64,000 nt of DNA, from positions 1 through 64,000 of the forward strand of contig JBGSSF010000006.1 in assembly GCA_041737175.1 (NCBI GenBank), given 5' to 3'. This DNA is from UBA5072 sp041737175 (lineage in GTDB: Bacteria; Bacteroidota; Bacteroidia; Bacteroidales; UBA10428). Position numbers and translations under genes: made by a program. Position 1 is the stretch's first letter; the number at the start of each line of letters is the position of its first letter. Positions 44,101 to 50,986 of the stretch are shown here, in pieces. The notes beneath the pieces are model-generated. The model worked only from the letters and a program-made list of their open reading frames with translations. It did not search any database and was not told the origin of the DNA.

Positions 44101-44263
44101 GGGTAGGAAATACACGAACTACCTCATGTACGAAAAACGTATTGCCTTCTATACGCTCGATGAACTCCGGAGAATGGGAACTACTTACAACCAGCCGGAA
44201 CTCAAAACCGAGATGGAACAGAAAATACAGGAATATGCCAGCGCGCTGAGCCTGGCCATGTGA
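41147..44263 (+). CDS. DUF2723 family membrane protein (putative protein O-mannosyltransferase-like)
   Basis: A 1038-residue protein with about 11-12 helices in residues 1-290 and 525-630. The N-terminal DUF2723 domain has YLSTIEPSASFWDCGEFIAS and LEVGHPPGAPFFMIMGRFFT, with D-C-G-E and G-H-P-P-G as conserved catalytic-type residues of a GT-C fold. A large soluble C-terminal part (about 650-1038) has NGDNDTFPLWYAQEVEGIRT and TPR-like helices at the end. DUF2723/TMEM260 relatives act as O-mannosyltransferases in animals; the bacterial role is probably glycan transfer. A polysaccharide deacetylase gene follows after 7 bp. Confidence 0.88.
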   Translation: MKNFRLINIIAGWVSFAIAAFVYLSTIEPSASFWDCGEFIASAFKLEVGHPPGAPFFMIMGRFFTLFAGDDVTQVAKMVNAMSALASAFTILFLFWTITHLAKRILAREGEMTLPTIITIIGSGLVGALAYTFSDTFWFSAVEGEVYASSSLFTALVFWAILKWENVADEPHANRWIIFIAYLMGLSIGVHLLNLLAIPAIVLVYYFRKYEITTAGILKALLVSALILGGIMYVLIPGVVKIASVFELGFVNAFGLPYSSGILFYGLLLIGLIVYGIYYTHKKKKVIFNTILLVVTVILIGYSSYAMLVIRSAADTPMDQNDPEDLFSLLYYLNREQYGDRPLIHGQYFNAPILDSKEGKPTYYKEDGKYKANHYRIKYVYDKKFTTLFPRMWSNDVDGGHIESYVQWANLKESDLYQARLDANGNPMRDREGKVVYDYNKGKKSPNFAQNVRFFWRYQVVHMYFRYFMWNFSGRQNDIQASYKTDIHKGNWISGIPFIDNMRLGSQDSLPASMRNNKAHNRYFMLPLILGLAGLFYQYKKHRNDLYVTLVLFIMTGLAIVFYLNQNPMQPRERDYAYAGSFYAFAIWIGLGVMALYDLLSRFTPKLSAAVLAPLITLVAVPMVLAKENWDDHDRSGRYIAVDFAHNYLNSCAPNAVLFTNGDNDTFPLWYAQEVEGIRTDVRVMNLSYLGADWYIEQMQRKAYESEPVPFSLTKDKYRSGNRDIVYVLDRIQGYSDLKQVVDFVASDDPRTKQLPDYGQTLDYIPTRRFTVPVDTARVVENGTVSRKNAGKLQPVMQWELESDRNYLTKNHLMILDLLATNKWERPLYYAITVSSDNYLNLDNYFQMEGLAYRIVPFAEQGDMFSRGSINTDIMYDNMVNKFRWGGVENPDLYLDENVTRMLGNFRSSFARLALQLIAENKPDSARKALEKCLEVIPDKVVPFNVFNVLLAEAYFRLGDTDKANQIVNGIKTNVYEDLNYFASLGRKYTNYLMYEKRIAFYTLDELRRMGTTYNQPELKTEMEQKIQEYASALSLAM

Positions 44264-44270
44264 GACCGTC

Positions 44271-44888
44271 ATGAACTTTGTGCGTATTCCCCGGCTGCTG
44301 AAAAGGACCTTCCCGGAAATCACGTGGGAAATTCAGGATACAGCGCCATCGCTGTATCTTACTTTCGATGACGGACCCACCCCCGGCATAACAGCCGGCG
44401 TTTTGGAGGTGCTGGCAAAATTCAGGGCAAAAGCGACTTTTTTCTGCATCGGAAGAAATGTGGAAAGGCATCCTGAAATCTACCGGCAGATCCTCGAAGC
44501 AGGTCACGCGACCGGAAACCATACCTACAGCCACCTGAAAGGCTGGTATACTCCCAATCAGGAATACTTTGAAGACATAGGTCTTGCCGCGCAGTTCATA
44601 CGATCCTCGTTATATCGTCCGGCATATGGCATGATTACACCTTCACAGCTGCGGAACCTGAAACAACACTATCGCATTGTGATGTGGGATATCATGAGTT
44701 ACGATTTCGCCCTGAATATATCCCCTGATAAATGTCTCCGTAACGCAATGCGGTATGCCGGACCCGGATCGGTGGTTGTTTTTCACGATTCCCTGAAAGC
44801 CTCAGAAAAGGTTTTGTACGCCTTGCCCCGGGTGCTGGAATATTTTTCGGAAAGGGGATTCGCCCTCAAATCCATCCCATCGGAATAA
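44271..44888 (+). CDS. Polysaccharide deacetylase (NodB fold)
   Basis: A 205-residue carbohydrate esterase family 4-like enzyme. NodB motifs are visible: TFDDGP near residue 31 (base and metal Asp), GNHTYSH (metal His pair), RPAYG, an aromatic DIMSYDF segment, and VVFHDS near the end. No signal peptide, so it may act in the cytoplasm or at the membrane face. It should remove N-acetyl groups from a glycan or peptidoglycan sugar. It is 7 bp after the DUF2723 gene and likely cotranscribed with it. A GTAGAGACGC palindrome follows. Confidence 0.9.
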   Translation: MNFVRIPRLLKRTFPEITWEIQDTAPSLYLTFDDGPTPGITAGVLEVLAKFRAKATFFCIGRNVERHPEIYRQILEAGHATGNHTYSHLKGWYTPNQEYFEDIGLAAQFIRSSLYRPAYGMITPSQLRNLKQHYRIVMWDIMSYDFALNISPDKCLRNAMRYAGPGSVVVFHDSLKASEKVLYALPRVLEYFSERGFALKSIPSE

Positions 44889-44911
44889 TTAAAAATTGGT
44901 TTCAATAAATC

Positions 44912-44939
44912 GTAGAGACGCACGATCGTGCGTCTCTAC
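44912..44939. repeat. Perfect 28-bp palindrome, GTAGAGACGC family
   Basis: GTAGAGACGC-ACGATCGT-GCGTCTCTAC, perfectly self-complementary. It lies between the deacetylase stop and the BlaI-like promoter and is likely to act as a transcription terminator too. Confidence 0.9.
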
Positions 44940-44955
44940 ATTATTTTCAAAAAAA

Positions 44956-44999
44956 ACTAACGATTTAGTTGCACAACTAATTTTTTAGTTGTATATTTG
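44956..44999 (+). promoter_or_regulatory. Promoter of the BlaI-like gene with overlapping operator dyads
   Basis: TTG (44969-44971), 20 nt, then TATATTTG (44992-44999) matches the Bacteroidota promoter. Three ACTAA/TTAGT dyads overlap it: ACTAACGATTTAGT (44956), the perfect TTAGTTGCACAACTAA (44965-44980), and AACTAATTTTTTAGTT (44975-44990). These cover the -33 and spacer, as expected for BlaI/MecI-type autorepression. Confidence 0.75.
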
Positions 45000-45016
45000 A
45001 TTCAGAATGGAAGATC

Positions 45017-45406
45017 ATGGAAAAGAAAGACAAAAAAAACGAACTCACCCGGGCTGAAGAAGAGATCATGCAGATCCTCTGGGACATCAAAAGGGGATTT
45101 GTAAAGAACATGGTTGAGAGGTTCCCCGATCCCAAACCCGCCTACAACACCGTATCAACGATCGTCCGAATCCTGGAGACCAAAGGCTTTGTGGATCATA
45201 AAGCCTATGGAAAAACGCATGAATACTTTCCCCTGGTCGCCAAGGACGAGTACCGGAAACAGTACCTCAATGCCATGCTGAACAATTACTTTGGCGGATC
45301 GTTCCGGCAGCTGGCCTCCTTTTTCATGAAGCATGAAAAAATGGATATCCGGGAAATGGAAGAATTGCTGAACCTGATGAAAAAAGAACATAACAAGAAA
45401 TCCTAA
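45017..45406 (+). CDS. BlaI/MecI/CopY-family repressor
   Basis: A 129-residue winged-helix repressor. The N-terminal domain (about 8-80) reads LTRAEEEIMQILWDIKRGFV, with K-P-A-Y-N-T-V-S-T-I-V-R-I-L-E-T-K-G-F as recognition helix and wing, typical of BlaI. The C-terminal dimer helix (about 85-129) holds the region where BlaR1-type proteases cut. The start is 17 bp past the -7 box, so the leader is very short. The M56 sensor-like gene follows after 12 bp. In Bacteroidota such pairs are not tied to beta-lactamase; the regulon is unknown. Confidence 0.94.
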   Translation: MEKKDKKNELTRAEEEIMQILWDIKRGFVKNMVERFPDPKPAYNTVSTIVRILETKGFVDHKAYGKTHEYFPLVAKDEYRKQYLNAMLNNYFGGSFRQLASFFMKHEKMDIREMEELLNLMKKEHNKKS

Positions 45407-45418
45407 ACCTGCCGCACC

Positions 45419-46684
45419 ATGACACCTTTTTTGCTGTATCAGTTGAAAGCAGGCTTATGCCTCATGTTATTCACGGGATTATACTATGTCCTTTTCAGGA
45501 GAGAGACCTTTCACCGGTTTAACCGGTTTTTCCTGTTAAGTTCCATTGTGCTTTCCGCCATGATACCTGCCATACAGCTGCCTGTATTTACGGTGGACAA
45601 CCTGACGATTCCCACGCGGCTCATCGGGGCGGTAAATGTATATGCGGGCAAGGATCCGGCGTCAGCTGACCCACAACTCAATTCCGTATTATGGCCTGCC
45701 GTGGTATACCTGGTGATATCGTTCATTTTCTCTGTTTACCTTATTTACCAGGTGATCGGACTCATCCTCCTGATCGTGCGAAAAGGTTTTTCTTCATGGG
45801 GTGATTTCCGTATCGTGGTCATGCCGGAGAAAACGCATTCCTTCTCCTTTTTCAACATGGTTTTCCTCAGTCAGCCTGCCGGCCAGACCATCAAGACAAA
45901 TCCAGTTCTCCTGCACGAAATGGCCCATGCCCGGCAAATGCACTCCCTGGATATTTTACTGATCCAGATCGTTAAAATATTTCAATGGTTCAATCCATTT
46001 ATCTATATGGCCGAAAAGGCCCTGCAAGAAACCCACGAGTACCTGGCGGACGAGACTGTTTTGGAGCAGGATGGTCAACCCGACAGGTACCGGCTGCTCC
46101 TGCTTACCCAGGTTTTTGGGGTACAACCCGGGATTTTTAGCTTTTTTAATCATTCACTCATTAAAAATCGTCTCACCATGATGACAAAAGAAAAATCCCC
46201 CTACCGCAACCGGTTCAAATACCTGGCTGCGTTGCCCCTGGTTTTTGTTTTGGGGCTGATGATGTGTTGCAGCAAGACGGACAATGCCAAAGAATTGGCG
46301 GTGCCACCTCCACCCCCGCCTCCGCCTCCATCAGAAGGTGTTACAACTGCAATAGTAGAAGAGGAACCAGCCTTTGTGTTTCCCGATGAACAGGCTGTAT
46401 TCCAGGACGGTGATATCAATGATTTCCGCGACTGGGTGCAGAAAAACCTGGAATATCCTCCGGAAGCTATTAAAAACGGGATATTTGGCAGGGTAACCGT
46501 ACAATTTGCCGTTAATTCCGTAGGTAAGATCAGTGATGTGAAAATTTTAAGGGGTGTGGATCCTTCGCTGGACCAAGAAACCATCAGGGTCTTAGAATCA
46601 TCCCCCGAATGGGAACCGGCAATAGCCGGCGGCAAGAAAGTAAAACAGCAATTTGTAATTCCGGTGGTTTTTATGCTGCAATGA
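45419..46684 (+). CDS. BlaR1-like M56 peptidase with TonB C-terminal domain
   Basis: A 421-residue membrane protein. Helices lie near 5-25, 38-55, 95-120 and 270-290. The zinc site HEMAH (in NPVLLHEMAHARQMHSLD) and ETHEYLADE mark an M56 gluzincin facing the cytoplasm. After the last helix, a Cys-Ser, then a poly-Pro stretch (nine Pro), comes a TonB-like C-terminal domain (about 335-421: WVQKNLEYPPEAIKNGIFGR, VNSVGKISDVKIL). There is no penicillin-binding sensor domain. It probably cuts the BlaI-like repressor upstream in response to an envelope signal. Confidence 0.9.
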   Translation: MTPFLLYQLKAGLCLMLFTGLYYVLFRRETFHRFNRFFLLSSIVLSAMIPAIQLPVFTVDNLTIPTRLIGAVNVYAGKDPASADPQLNSVLWPAVVYLVISFIFSVYLIYQVIGLILLIVRKGFSSWGDFRIVVMPEKTHSFSFFNMVFLSQPAGQTIKTNPVLLHEMAHARQMHSLDILLIQIVKIFQWFNPFIYMAEKALQETHEYLADETVLEQDGQPDRYRLLLLTQVFGVQPGIFSFFNHSLIKNRLTMMTKEKSPYRNRFKYLAALPLVFVLGLMMCCSKTDNAKELAVPPPPPPPPPSEGVTTAIVEEEPAFVFPDEQAVFQDGDINDFRDWVQKNLEYPPEAIKNGIFGRVTVQFAVNSVGKISDVKILRGVDPSLDQETIRVLESSPEWEPAIAGGKKVKQQFVIPVVFMLQ

Positions 46685-46721
46685 TGGCGTTACCGGTTCG
46701 GCATGAATTTTGGAACCGTAT

Positions 46722-46749
46722 GTAGAGACGTACGATCGTGCGTCTCTAC
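46722..46749. repeat. Palindrome, GTAGAGACGC family
   Basis: GTAGAGACGT-ACGATCGT-GCGTCTCTAC, with a single mismatch from the copy at 44912. It separates the convergent M56 and nucleotidyltransferase genes and may be a bidirectional terminator. Confidence 0.9.
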
Positions 46750-46766
46750 GCGCAGGATTTATAAAA

Positions 46767-47846
46767 TCATGATTTCCTGAATGCCCCCGCCACGATCCTG
46801 ATCAAAATCCCATACACAAAATCGACCTTACCCGCCCATCCCTTCATCAATGTCATCATATATAAAAACCTGCCGGTCCTGCCTTTCAGGCTCAATGCAT
46901 AATCTTCATCCATCAGGATCAAGTGTTGACACATTTTCACGAGGAGATTAATCCGCCTCGTATACAATGCTTTCACGTTAAGGGCTCCCGGAATTTCATC
47001 TCCGAAGTATTCCTGCAGCAATCGAAGGGCCGTATATAATCCGCGTTCTGTGTGCCACGACTTGGCAATGCCTATAAGTCTTGCATAATCCAGTTCATCT
47101 TTTTTCAGCCGCAGGAACCCACGGATATCCAGCAGCCAGGCCAGTCGCGAAAACTGGTGCACCGATCCGTGGTAACACAAATACGCGAGGTATTTCTCCG
47201 GCGGCAGAACCGGCATGGCAACTCCTTCCAGATCATAACTTGCCAGTCCGGTAAAGAAATCCCCAAAAAACCGTGCCGTCAGGTACGTGTTGGATCCGGG
47301 CTTGACATGGAGGTCAATGCTGTTGCGGGTGACAGGGGATGCAAAGGCCACCTCGCGTTTGGCATGAATAAAAAGCCTTTGGGTAAACCTTGATGTAAAG
47401 ACATTCAAATTGCTCCAGGTATAACCCAGACCGTTAACAACAGCATGCGCCCTGTCGAAATCCACTGGACACGCCAGCATGATATCCAGGTCGACCGATT
47501 CTTTCAGGGCTTCGCGGCCATAGAGCATGCGCGACAGCTGGGGACCCTTGATCACGACAAAATCCAGCCGGTTTTCCTGCAATGCCATGGCAATCCGCCT
47601 GAGTTCATGCAACTGCATAAGCGAACGCAGCGCCGCCTGCCGGCAGTGGTTCTCCAAATGTGCAATTTGTACCTGTGTGAAAAACTCCGGATGTTGCTGC
47701 GCAAACAGCAGTAACTGATACACCACCTTGTGTATTACTGCCAGACGAATCAACCGGTCGGCATCCCGGGCAACGGTCAGATCCTGCCCGTTGGTATCAC
47801 CGCGTAATATCCGGATAAGAATCATTATGACGGATGCATCATTCAT
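46767..47846 (-). CDS. Nucleotidyltransferase-like protein (NTP_transf_5), lasso cluster
   Basis: A 359-residue cytoplasmic protein of the NTP_transf_5 family. The signature is FVVIKGPQLSRMLYGREALK, then SVDLDIMLACPVDFDRA with the Asp-x-Asp metal pair, and NSIDLHVKPG as the third Asp; LPPEKYLAYLCYHGSVHQFS and WLLDIRGFL follow. Relatives sit in many RiPP clusters; in the pseudomycoidin lasso cluster such a protein was reported to act on the phosphorylated peptide. Here it lies 22 bp after the lasso cyclase, same strand, so a tailoring role on the product is a fair inference. The nucleotide or sugar donor is not known. Confidence 0.82.
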   Translation of the reverse strand: MNDASVIMILIRILRGDTNGQDLTVARDADRLIRLAVIHKVVYQLLLFAQQHPEFFTQVQIAHLENHCRQAALRSLMQLHELRRIAMALQENRLDFVVIKGPQLSRMLYGREALKESVDLDIMLACPVDFDRAHAVVNGLGYTWSNLNVFTSRFTQRLFIHAKREVAFASPVTRNSIDLHVKPGSNTYLTARFFGDFFTGLASYDLEGVAMPVLPPEKYLAYLCYHGSVHQFSRLAWLLDIRGFLRLKKDELDYARLIGIAKSWHTERGLYTALRLLQEYFGDEIPGALNVKALYTRRINLLVKMCQHLILMDEDYALSLKGRTGRFLYMMTLMKGWAGKVDFVYGILIRIVAGAFRKS

Positions 47847-47868
47847 ACAAACCTGTCAAATATTAAAT

Positions 47869-49854
47869 TTACGTACAGACGCACGATCGTGCGTCTCTAC
47901 CGTAATACAACATTATCATCAAATAATCATAAAACGCCCCCGGCATCGAATAATTCATATCCTTCGGATCACGTTTCACAAGCTTTCCGTACCACTCCGG
48001 AAACCGGGAGAAATCGAATATTTCATTGAGAAATTCCGAACCGGAGCAACTGTTGACCAGATTAAGAATGGCTTCCCGCTCTGTGACAAGACTATAATAT
48101 ACTTGCGGAATGGTTGTCCCCGATTTATCATCCCGTTCACGGATCTTTTCCGGCACGAATCCCCGTATGCCCTGCCGGAACAGGTACCGGTTCCTGCCAT
48201 GGTGCTGCTTCACCCAGGGTGGAAAAGCCAGGCAGGTTTCAAGCAAATCTACATCCAGCAAAGGATATCGGTACTCCAGACCATACTGGGCAGCGGCGGT
48301 GTAACAATACTCCATACGCTGCGGCAAATGTTCCAGCATAATACGGGCTGATTGCCTCTGGGCAAGGCGATCACGACGGGGTTGTTTAAACTTTTCGCCA
48401 AGCCGCTGTCGCAGTTGGTATTTTTGGGCAAAGACCTGCCGGAGCGGAAGGTTGGCAAATCGCCTGTTCAACAAATCCGGAGTAAATACTCCGTATTTAA
48501 ATTTTGGTCTATATAGCAACGATCCCAGGTACCGGATTGCTAACTTTACGGGTTTTAACAGCGCCCGAACAGTCAATCCTTTGTAATACACTTCATCCCA
48601 TATTACCTTCCATTTCCTGTCATGGATGAGCTCATTCCACGGCAAGGCAGTTCGGGCAGAAACCAGCTCATCACCGCCGAAACCTGAGAACAATACCTGG
48701 ATGCCCTTTTCACCGGCAACTTCATAAATCCCCTGACCAAAAATATTGAAATTCTGCTGGATAAAGCCTCCCTGTATTTCCAGGGAATAGGCCAGCAATT
48801 CAGGAATGACTTTTTTTAACCTGTCAACTCCCACCCAGTCCATGGTTTTGAAATCCCGCATCGCCCCTATGAATTCCCGTTCATCCTTGAAATCTATATC
48901 TGTTCCTTCCGGAAAGACATTGGAAAAAGCAGTAAGAGATTTATTGGCCTGCTGCGCGAAATCTGCCGCTATGCCGCATACAGCCGATGAATCCAGTCCC
49001 CCGCTCAGTTCCGAGCCCAATGTCTGTACTCCCGTGCATCTTGCATTAACGGCCTGAACCAGCTTTTCCCGGAATACCCGGATGTAATCCTCTTCCTTTT
49101 CAAACCGGATTGTTTTATCGGGATCCAGGGACCAGTATTGTGTTGTGTGGAGCTCCTCTCCTGTATATTTTAGAAAATGCCCCGGTTTCAGTCTGAAAAT
49201 ATTCTCGTAAGGGGTTAATTCCTTGTCAATGATAACCGTGGTCAGGGTGTCCAGAAGATATTCCTGCCGGACAGGCGGTCTGACCGGAAGCGATTCCAGC
49301 ACATACCGCAATTCCGAACCGAAAATGAAGTTATATTCCATGATGCAATAAAACAACGGCCTCATACCCAGCGGATCCCTGCCACAAAACACTTCACCGG
49401 TATTCGTATTGAAAATCACAAAAGCAAAATCCCCGTACAAATGCCGAAGGCATTCCTCTCCCCACTTCATCCACGCCTCCAGCACCACCTCCACATCACT
49501 CCCAATCCCCTTGTCCCCTGGTCCTCTTGTCTCCTTGTCTCCTTGTCCCCTTGTCTCCCCATCTCCTTTTCCCCTTGTCTCCCCATCTCCTTGTCCCCTT
49601 GTCTCCCCATCTCCTTGTCCCCCATACAAACTCACATCCCCCGCAATCACCCACTCTCCTTTCACCACAACAACATCCCTCCCTGCCACCAGCGGATTCT
49701 CCGCCACCACCGCCGTAGCCAGATAACCTCCTGTTACCTCCAATGCTTCCACCTTACGAGGCTTGACATACTTTGCTGCACCGTTCATTCTCCGGATCAT
49801 ATCCCGATCCGGCCCTTGCAGCTTTGTACTCAGAATCCCAAATATCGGAGGCAT
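47869..49854 (-). CDS. Asparagine-synthetase-like lasso peptide cyclase (C protein)
   Basis: A protein of 661 residues from MPPIFGILSTKLQ (ATG 49854); the frame stays open for another 846 bp upstream, but that part has low-complexity sequence and lies against another gene. The N-terminal glutaminase-like domain (1-210) lacks the catalytic Cys2, as in lasso cyclases. The synthetase domain has the ATP loop SGGLDSS (about 281) and YPLLDVDLLETCLAFPPWVK near the end. Lasso cyclases adenylate the ring Asp/Glu and join it to Gly1. Residues 80-119 are minisatellite-coded (GDGETRGQ repeats), and the last codons (RDARSCVCT) are coded by a GTAGAGACGC palindrome. Alternatives are asparagine synthetase AsnB or a beta-lactam-synthetase type. 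Confidence 0.87.
   Translation of the reverse strand: MPPIFGILSTKLQGPDRDMIRRMNGAAKYVKPRKVEALEVTGGYLATAVVAENPLVAGRDVVVVKGEWVIAGDVSLYGGQGDGETRGQGDGETRGKGDGETRGQGDKETRGPGDKGIGSDVEVVLEAWMKWGEECLRHLYGDFAFVIFNTNTGEVFCGRDPLGMRPLFYCIMEYNFIFGSELRYVLESLPVRPPVRQEYLLDTLTTVIIDKELTPYENIFRLKPGHFLKYTGEELHTTQYWSLDPDKTIRFEKEEDYIRVFREKLVQAVNARCTGVQTLGSELSGGLDSSAVCGIAADFAQQANKSLTAFSNVFPEGTDIDFKDEREFIGAMRDFKTMDWVGVDRLKKVIPELLAYSLEIQGGFIQQNFNIFGQGIYEVAGEKGIQVLFSGFGGDELVSARTALPWNELIHDRKWKVIWDEVYYKGLTVRALLKPVKLAIRYLGSLLYRPKFKYGVFTPDLLNRRFANLPLRQVFAQKYQLRQRLGEKFKQPRRDRLAQRQSARIMLEHLPQRMEYCYTAAAQYGLEYRYPLLDVDLLETCLAFPPWVKQHHGRNRYLFRQGIRGFVPEKIRERDDKSGTTIPQVYYSLVTEREAILNLVNSCSGSEFLNEIFDFSRFPEWYGKLVKRDPKDMNYSMPGAFYDYLMIMLYYGRDARSCVCT
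47873..47900. repeat. Palindrome, GTAGAGACGC family, inside the cyclase 3' end
   Basis: GTACAGACGC-ACGATCGT-GCGTCTCTAC overlaps the last nine codons of the lasso cyclase. The stop codon lies directly beside it, so the repeat supplies the C-terminus. Confidence 0.9.
49503..49625. repeat. In-frame minisatellite inside the cyclase gene
   Basis: Tandem CTTGTCTCCC/CTTGTCTCCTTGTCCC units (7-9 bp steps, forming 24-bp higher-order units) code Gly-Asp-Gly-Glu-Thr-Arg-Gly-Gln repeats. The same unit is extragenic at 9318-9358. The frame stays open because 24 bp is a multiple of three. Confidence 0.9.
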
Positions 49855-49897
49855 TGTTTTTAACTTGGATATGCTGCTCCAAATTAAGCATTTTCTT

Positions 49898-50006
49898 TCA
49901 CAACAATCACAACCATCACAACTATCACAACCACCACAACCACCACAACAATCACAACCATCACAACCACCACAACAATCACAACCATCACAACCACCAC
50001 AACCAT
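49898..50006. repeat. Minisatellite (CACAACCAT)n between divergent lasso genes
   Basis: About twelve 9-bp units, CACAACCAT/CACAACCAC/CACAACAAT, fill the gap between the cyclase start (49854) and the kinase start (50041). The region must hold both promoters, so array length could alter expression. Confidence 0.9.
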
Positions 50007-50028
50007 TCCCACTCTCCCACATTTTTCC

Positions 50029-50036
50029 TACATTTG
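50029..50036 (+). promoter_or_regulatory. -7 box (TACATTTG) of the lasso kinase gene
   Basis: TACATTTG matches TAnnTTTG and ends 4 bp before the ATG at 50041. Transcription would start at or next to the ATG, so the mRNA may be leaderless. No -33 TTTG is seen; the minisatellite ends about 22 bp upstream. Confidence 0.5.
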
Positions 50037-50040
50037 TGCT

Positions 50041-50985
50041 ATGTCTGATCCAAAGAAATACCACTACCGCGCCTTCAGCCTGAATATCGTTTCGGAAATA
50101 CCTGTAATCGGATTTGAAGTAGCAGACCCACCAGAGGTGGGGACCCCGCCATCGGCGGGGGCGGCAGCAGCAGTCGATGTGAACATAAGATCCGGCCATG
50201 TTCCGGAATCCTTGCCCCATGCGATCAACAAAGGTGTTTTGTACCAGAATACCGATAAGGAATTCCTGCTGCGGGTTGAAGACGTAGCTGCTTATTATAT
50301 CAGGAACGGTAATGAAATTACGGTCCAGCGCCTTGGGAAGGCTACTGAAGGGGAGATCTCGGCTTTTCTCACCGGCACTTCCTTCGGCGCCCTGCTGCAC
50401 CAGCGCAGGCTGTTGCCGCTGCACGCCTGCACGGTGCTGTTCAACGATAAATGTCTTGTTTTTGCCGGTATTTCCGGTGCCGGGAAATCCACCCTGGCTG
50501 CAGCGCTGATCGGCCAGGGAGGCACGCTGATCGCCGATGATATTTCCGTGATTGATTTTACTGGAACAAAGCCGGCCGTTTGTCCGGCTTTCCCCTACAT
50601 TAAGATCTGGGAGGACAGCCTGGTTCATTTGGGGCTTTCTGTAGCCGGACTGGAACCGGTGCGGGGGGAACTGAAGAAATACTACCTGCCCGTTGAACAA
50701 TTCTCAAGAACTTATACGGCCATTGACCAGGTTTTCATACTCACCAGTCACAACCGTCCTCAGATTGAGATAATCCCTTTATTAGGAGTGGATAAATTTA
50801 AAGCCTTAAAAAAGAATACCTATTTCTTCAGGGGCATTCCCAAAACCGGACTGGAACAGAACCATTTTATACTGGCCAACCAGCTGGCCGGCCAGGTGCC
50901 CATGAGCACACTCATCAGGCCCAACGGGGAATTTAACACGGACAAACTCATTCGTGAGATCTCCCAATTCACGGACAAAAAGTAA
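50041..50985 (+). CDS. HPr-kinase-like lasso peptide kinase
   Basis: A 314-residue protein with the HprK catalytic fold but not the HPr-kinase N-terminal domain. The Walker A motif GISGAGKS (about 143-150) follows LPLHACTVLFNDKCLVFA, and GTLIADDISVID holds the Walker B Asp pair. This is the layout of PadeK, which phosphorylates the C-terminal Ser of the lasso peptide paeninodin; no ptsH/ptsI genes are nearby. Residues about 30-45 (PPEVGTPPSAGAAAA) are coded by two short palindromes inserted in frame. The sulfotransferase gene starts 1 bp after the stop. Start ATG is fixed by the -7 box. Confidence 0.83.
   Translation: MSDPKKYHYRAFSLNIVSEIPVIGFEVADPPEVGTPPSAGAAAAVDVNIRSGHVPESLPHAINKGVLYQNTDKEFLLRVEDVAAYYIRNGNEITVQRLGKATEGEISAFLTGTSFGALLHQRRLLPLHACTVLFNDKCLVFAGISGAGKSTLAAALIGQGGTLIADDISVIDFTGTKPAVCPAFPYIKIWEDSLVHLGLSVAGLEPVRGELKKYYLPVEQFSRTYTAIDQVFILTSHNRPQIEIIPLLGVDKFKALKKNTYFFRGIPKTGLEQNHFILANQLAGQVPMSTLIRPNGEFNTDKLIREISQFTDKK
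50128..50160. repeat. Two palindromes inserted in the lasso kinase coding sequence
   Basis: CCCACCAGAGGTGGG (50128-50142) and CCCCGCCATCGGCGGGG (50144-50160) sit back to back in frame and code a Pro/Gly/Ala-rich stretch foreign to the kinase fold. Confidence 0.75.
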
Positions 50986-50986
50986 T

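Noticed and set aside
47728..48351. Plus-strand gene opposite the cyclase and nucleotidyltransferase
   Set aside because: The frame is the shadow of the cyclase C-terminal domain, has no family match, and crosses a palindromic repeat.
47869..49854. Asparagine synthetase B for amino acid synthesis
   Set aside because: No catalytic Cys2 of the glutaminase domain, and the neighbours are B1, B2, a kinase and a precursor-like ORF.
49898..50006. CRISPR array
   Set aside because: Units are 9 bp in direct tandem with no spacers, and no cas genes are present. The other arrays in the window are also spacer-less minisatellites.
49855..50700. Upstream extension of the lasso cyclase frame to give a 943-residue protein
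   Set aside because: The extension reads the complement of the kinase gene and the CACAACCAT array as Gly/Cys/Asp repeats; homology to the family begins at MPPIFGIL (49854).
50041..50985. Canonical HPr kinase/phosphorylase of the PTS
   Set aside because: It lacks the HprK N-terminal domain and no PTS genes are nearby; the setting beside lasso genes fits the lasso kinase branch better.
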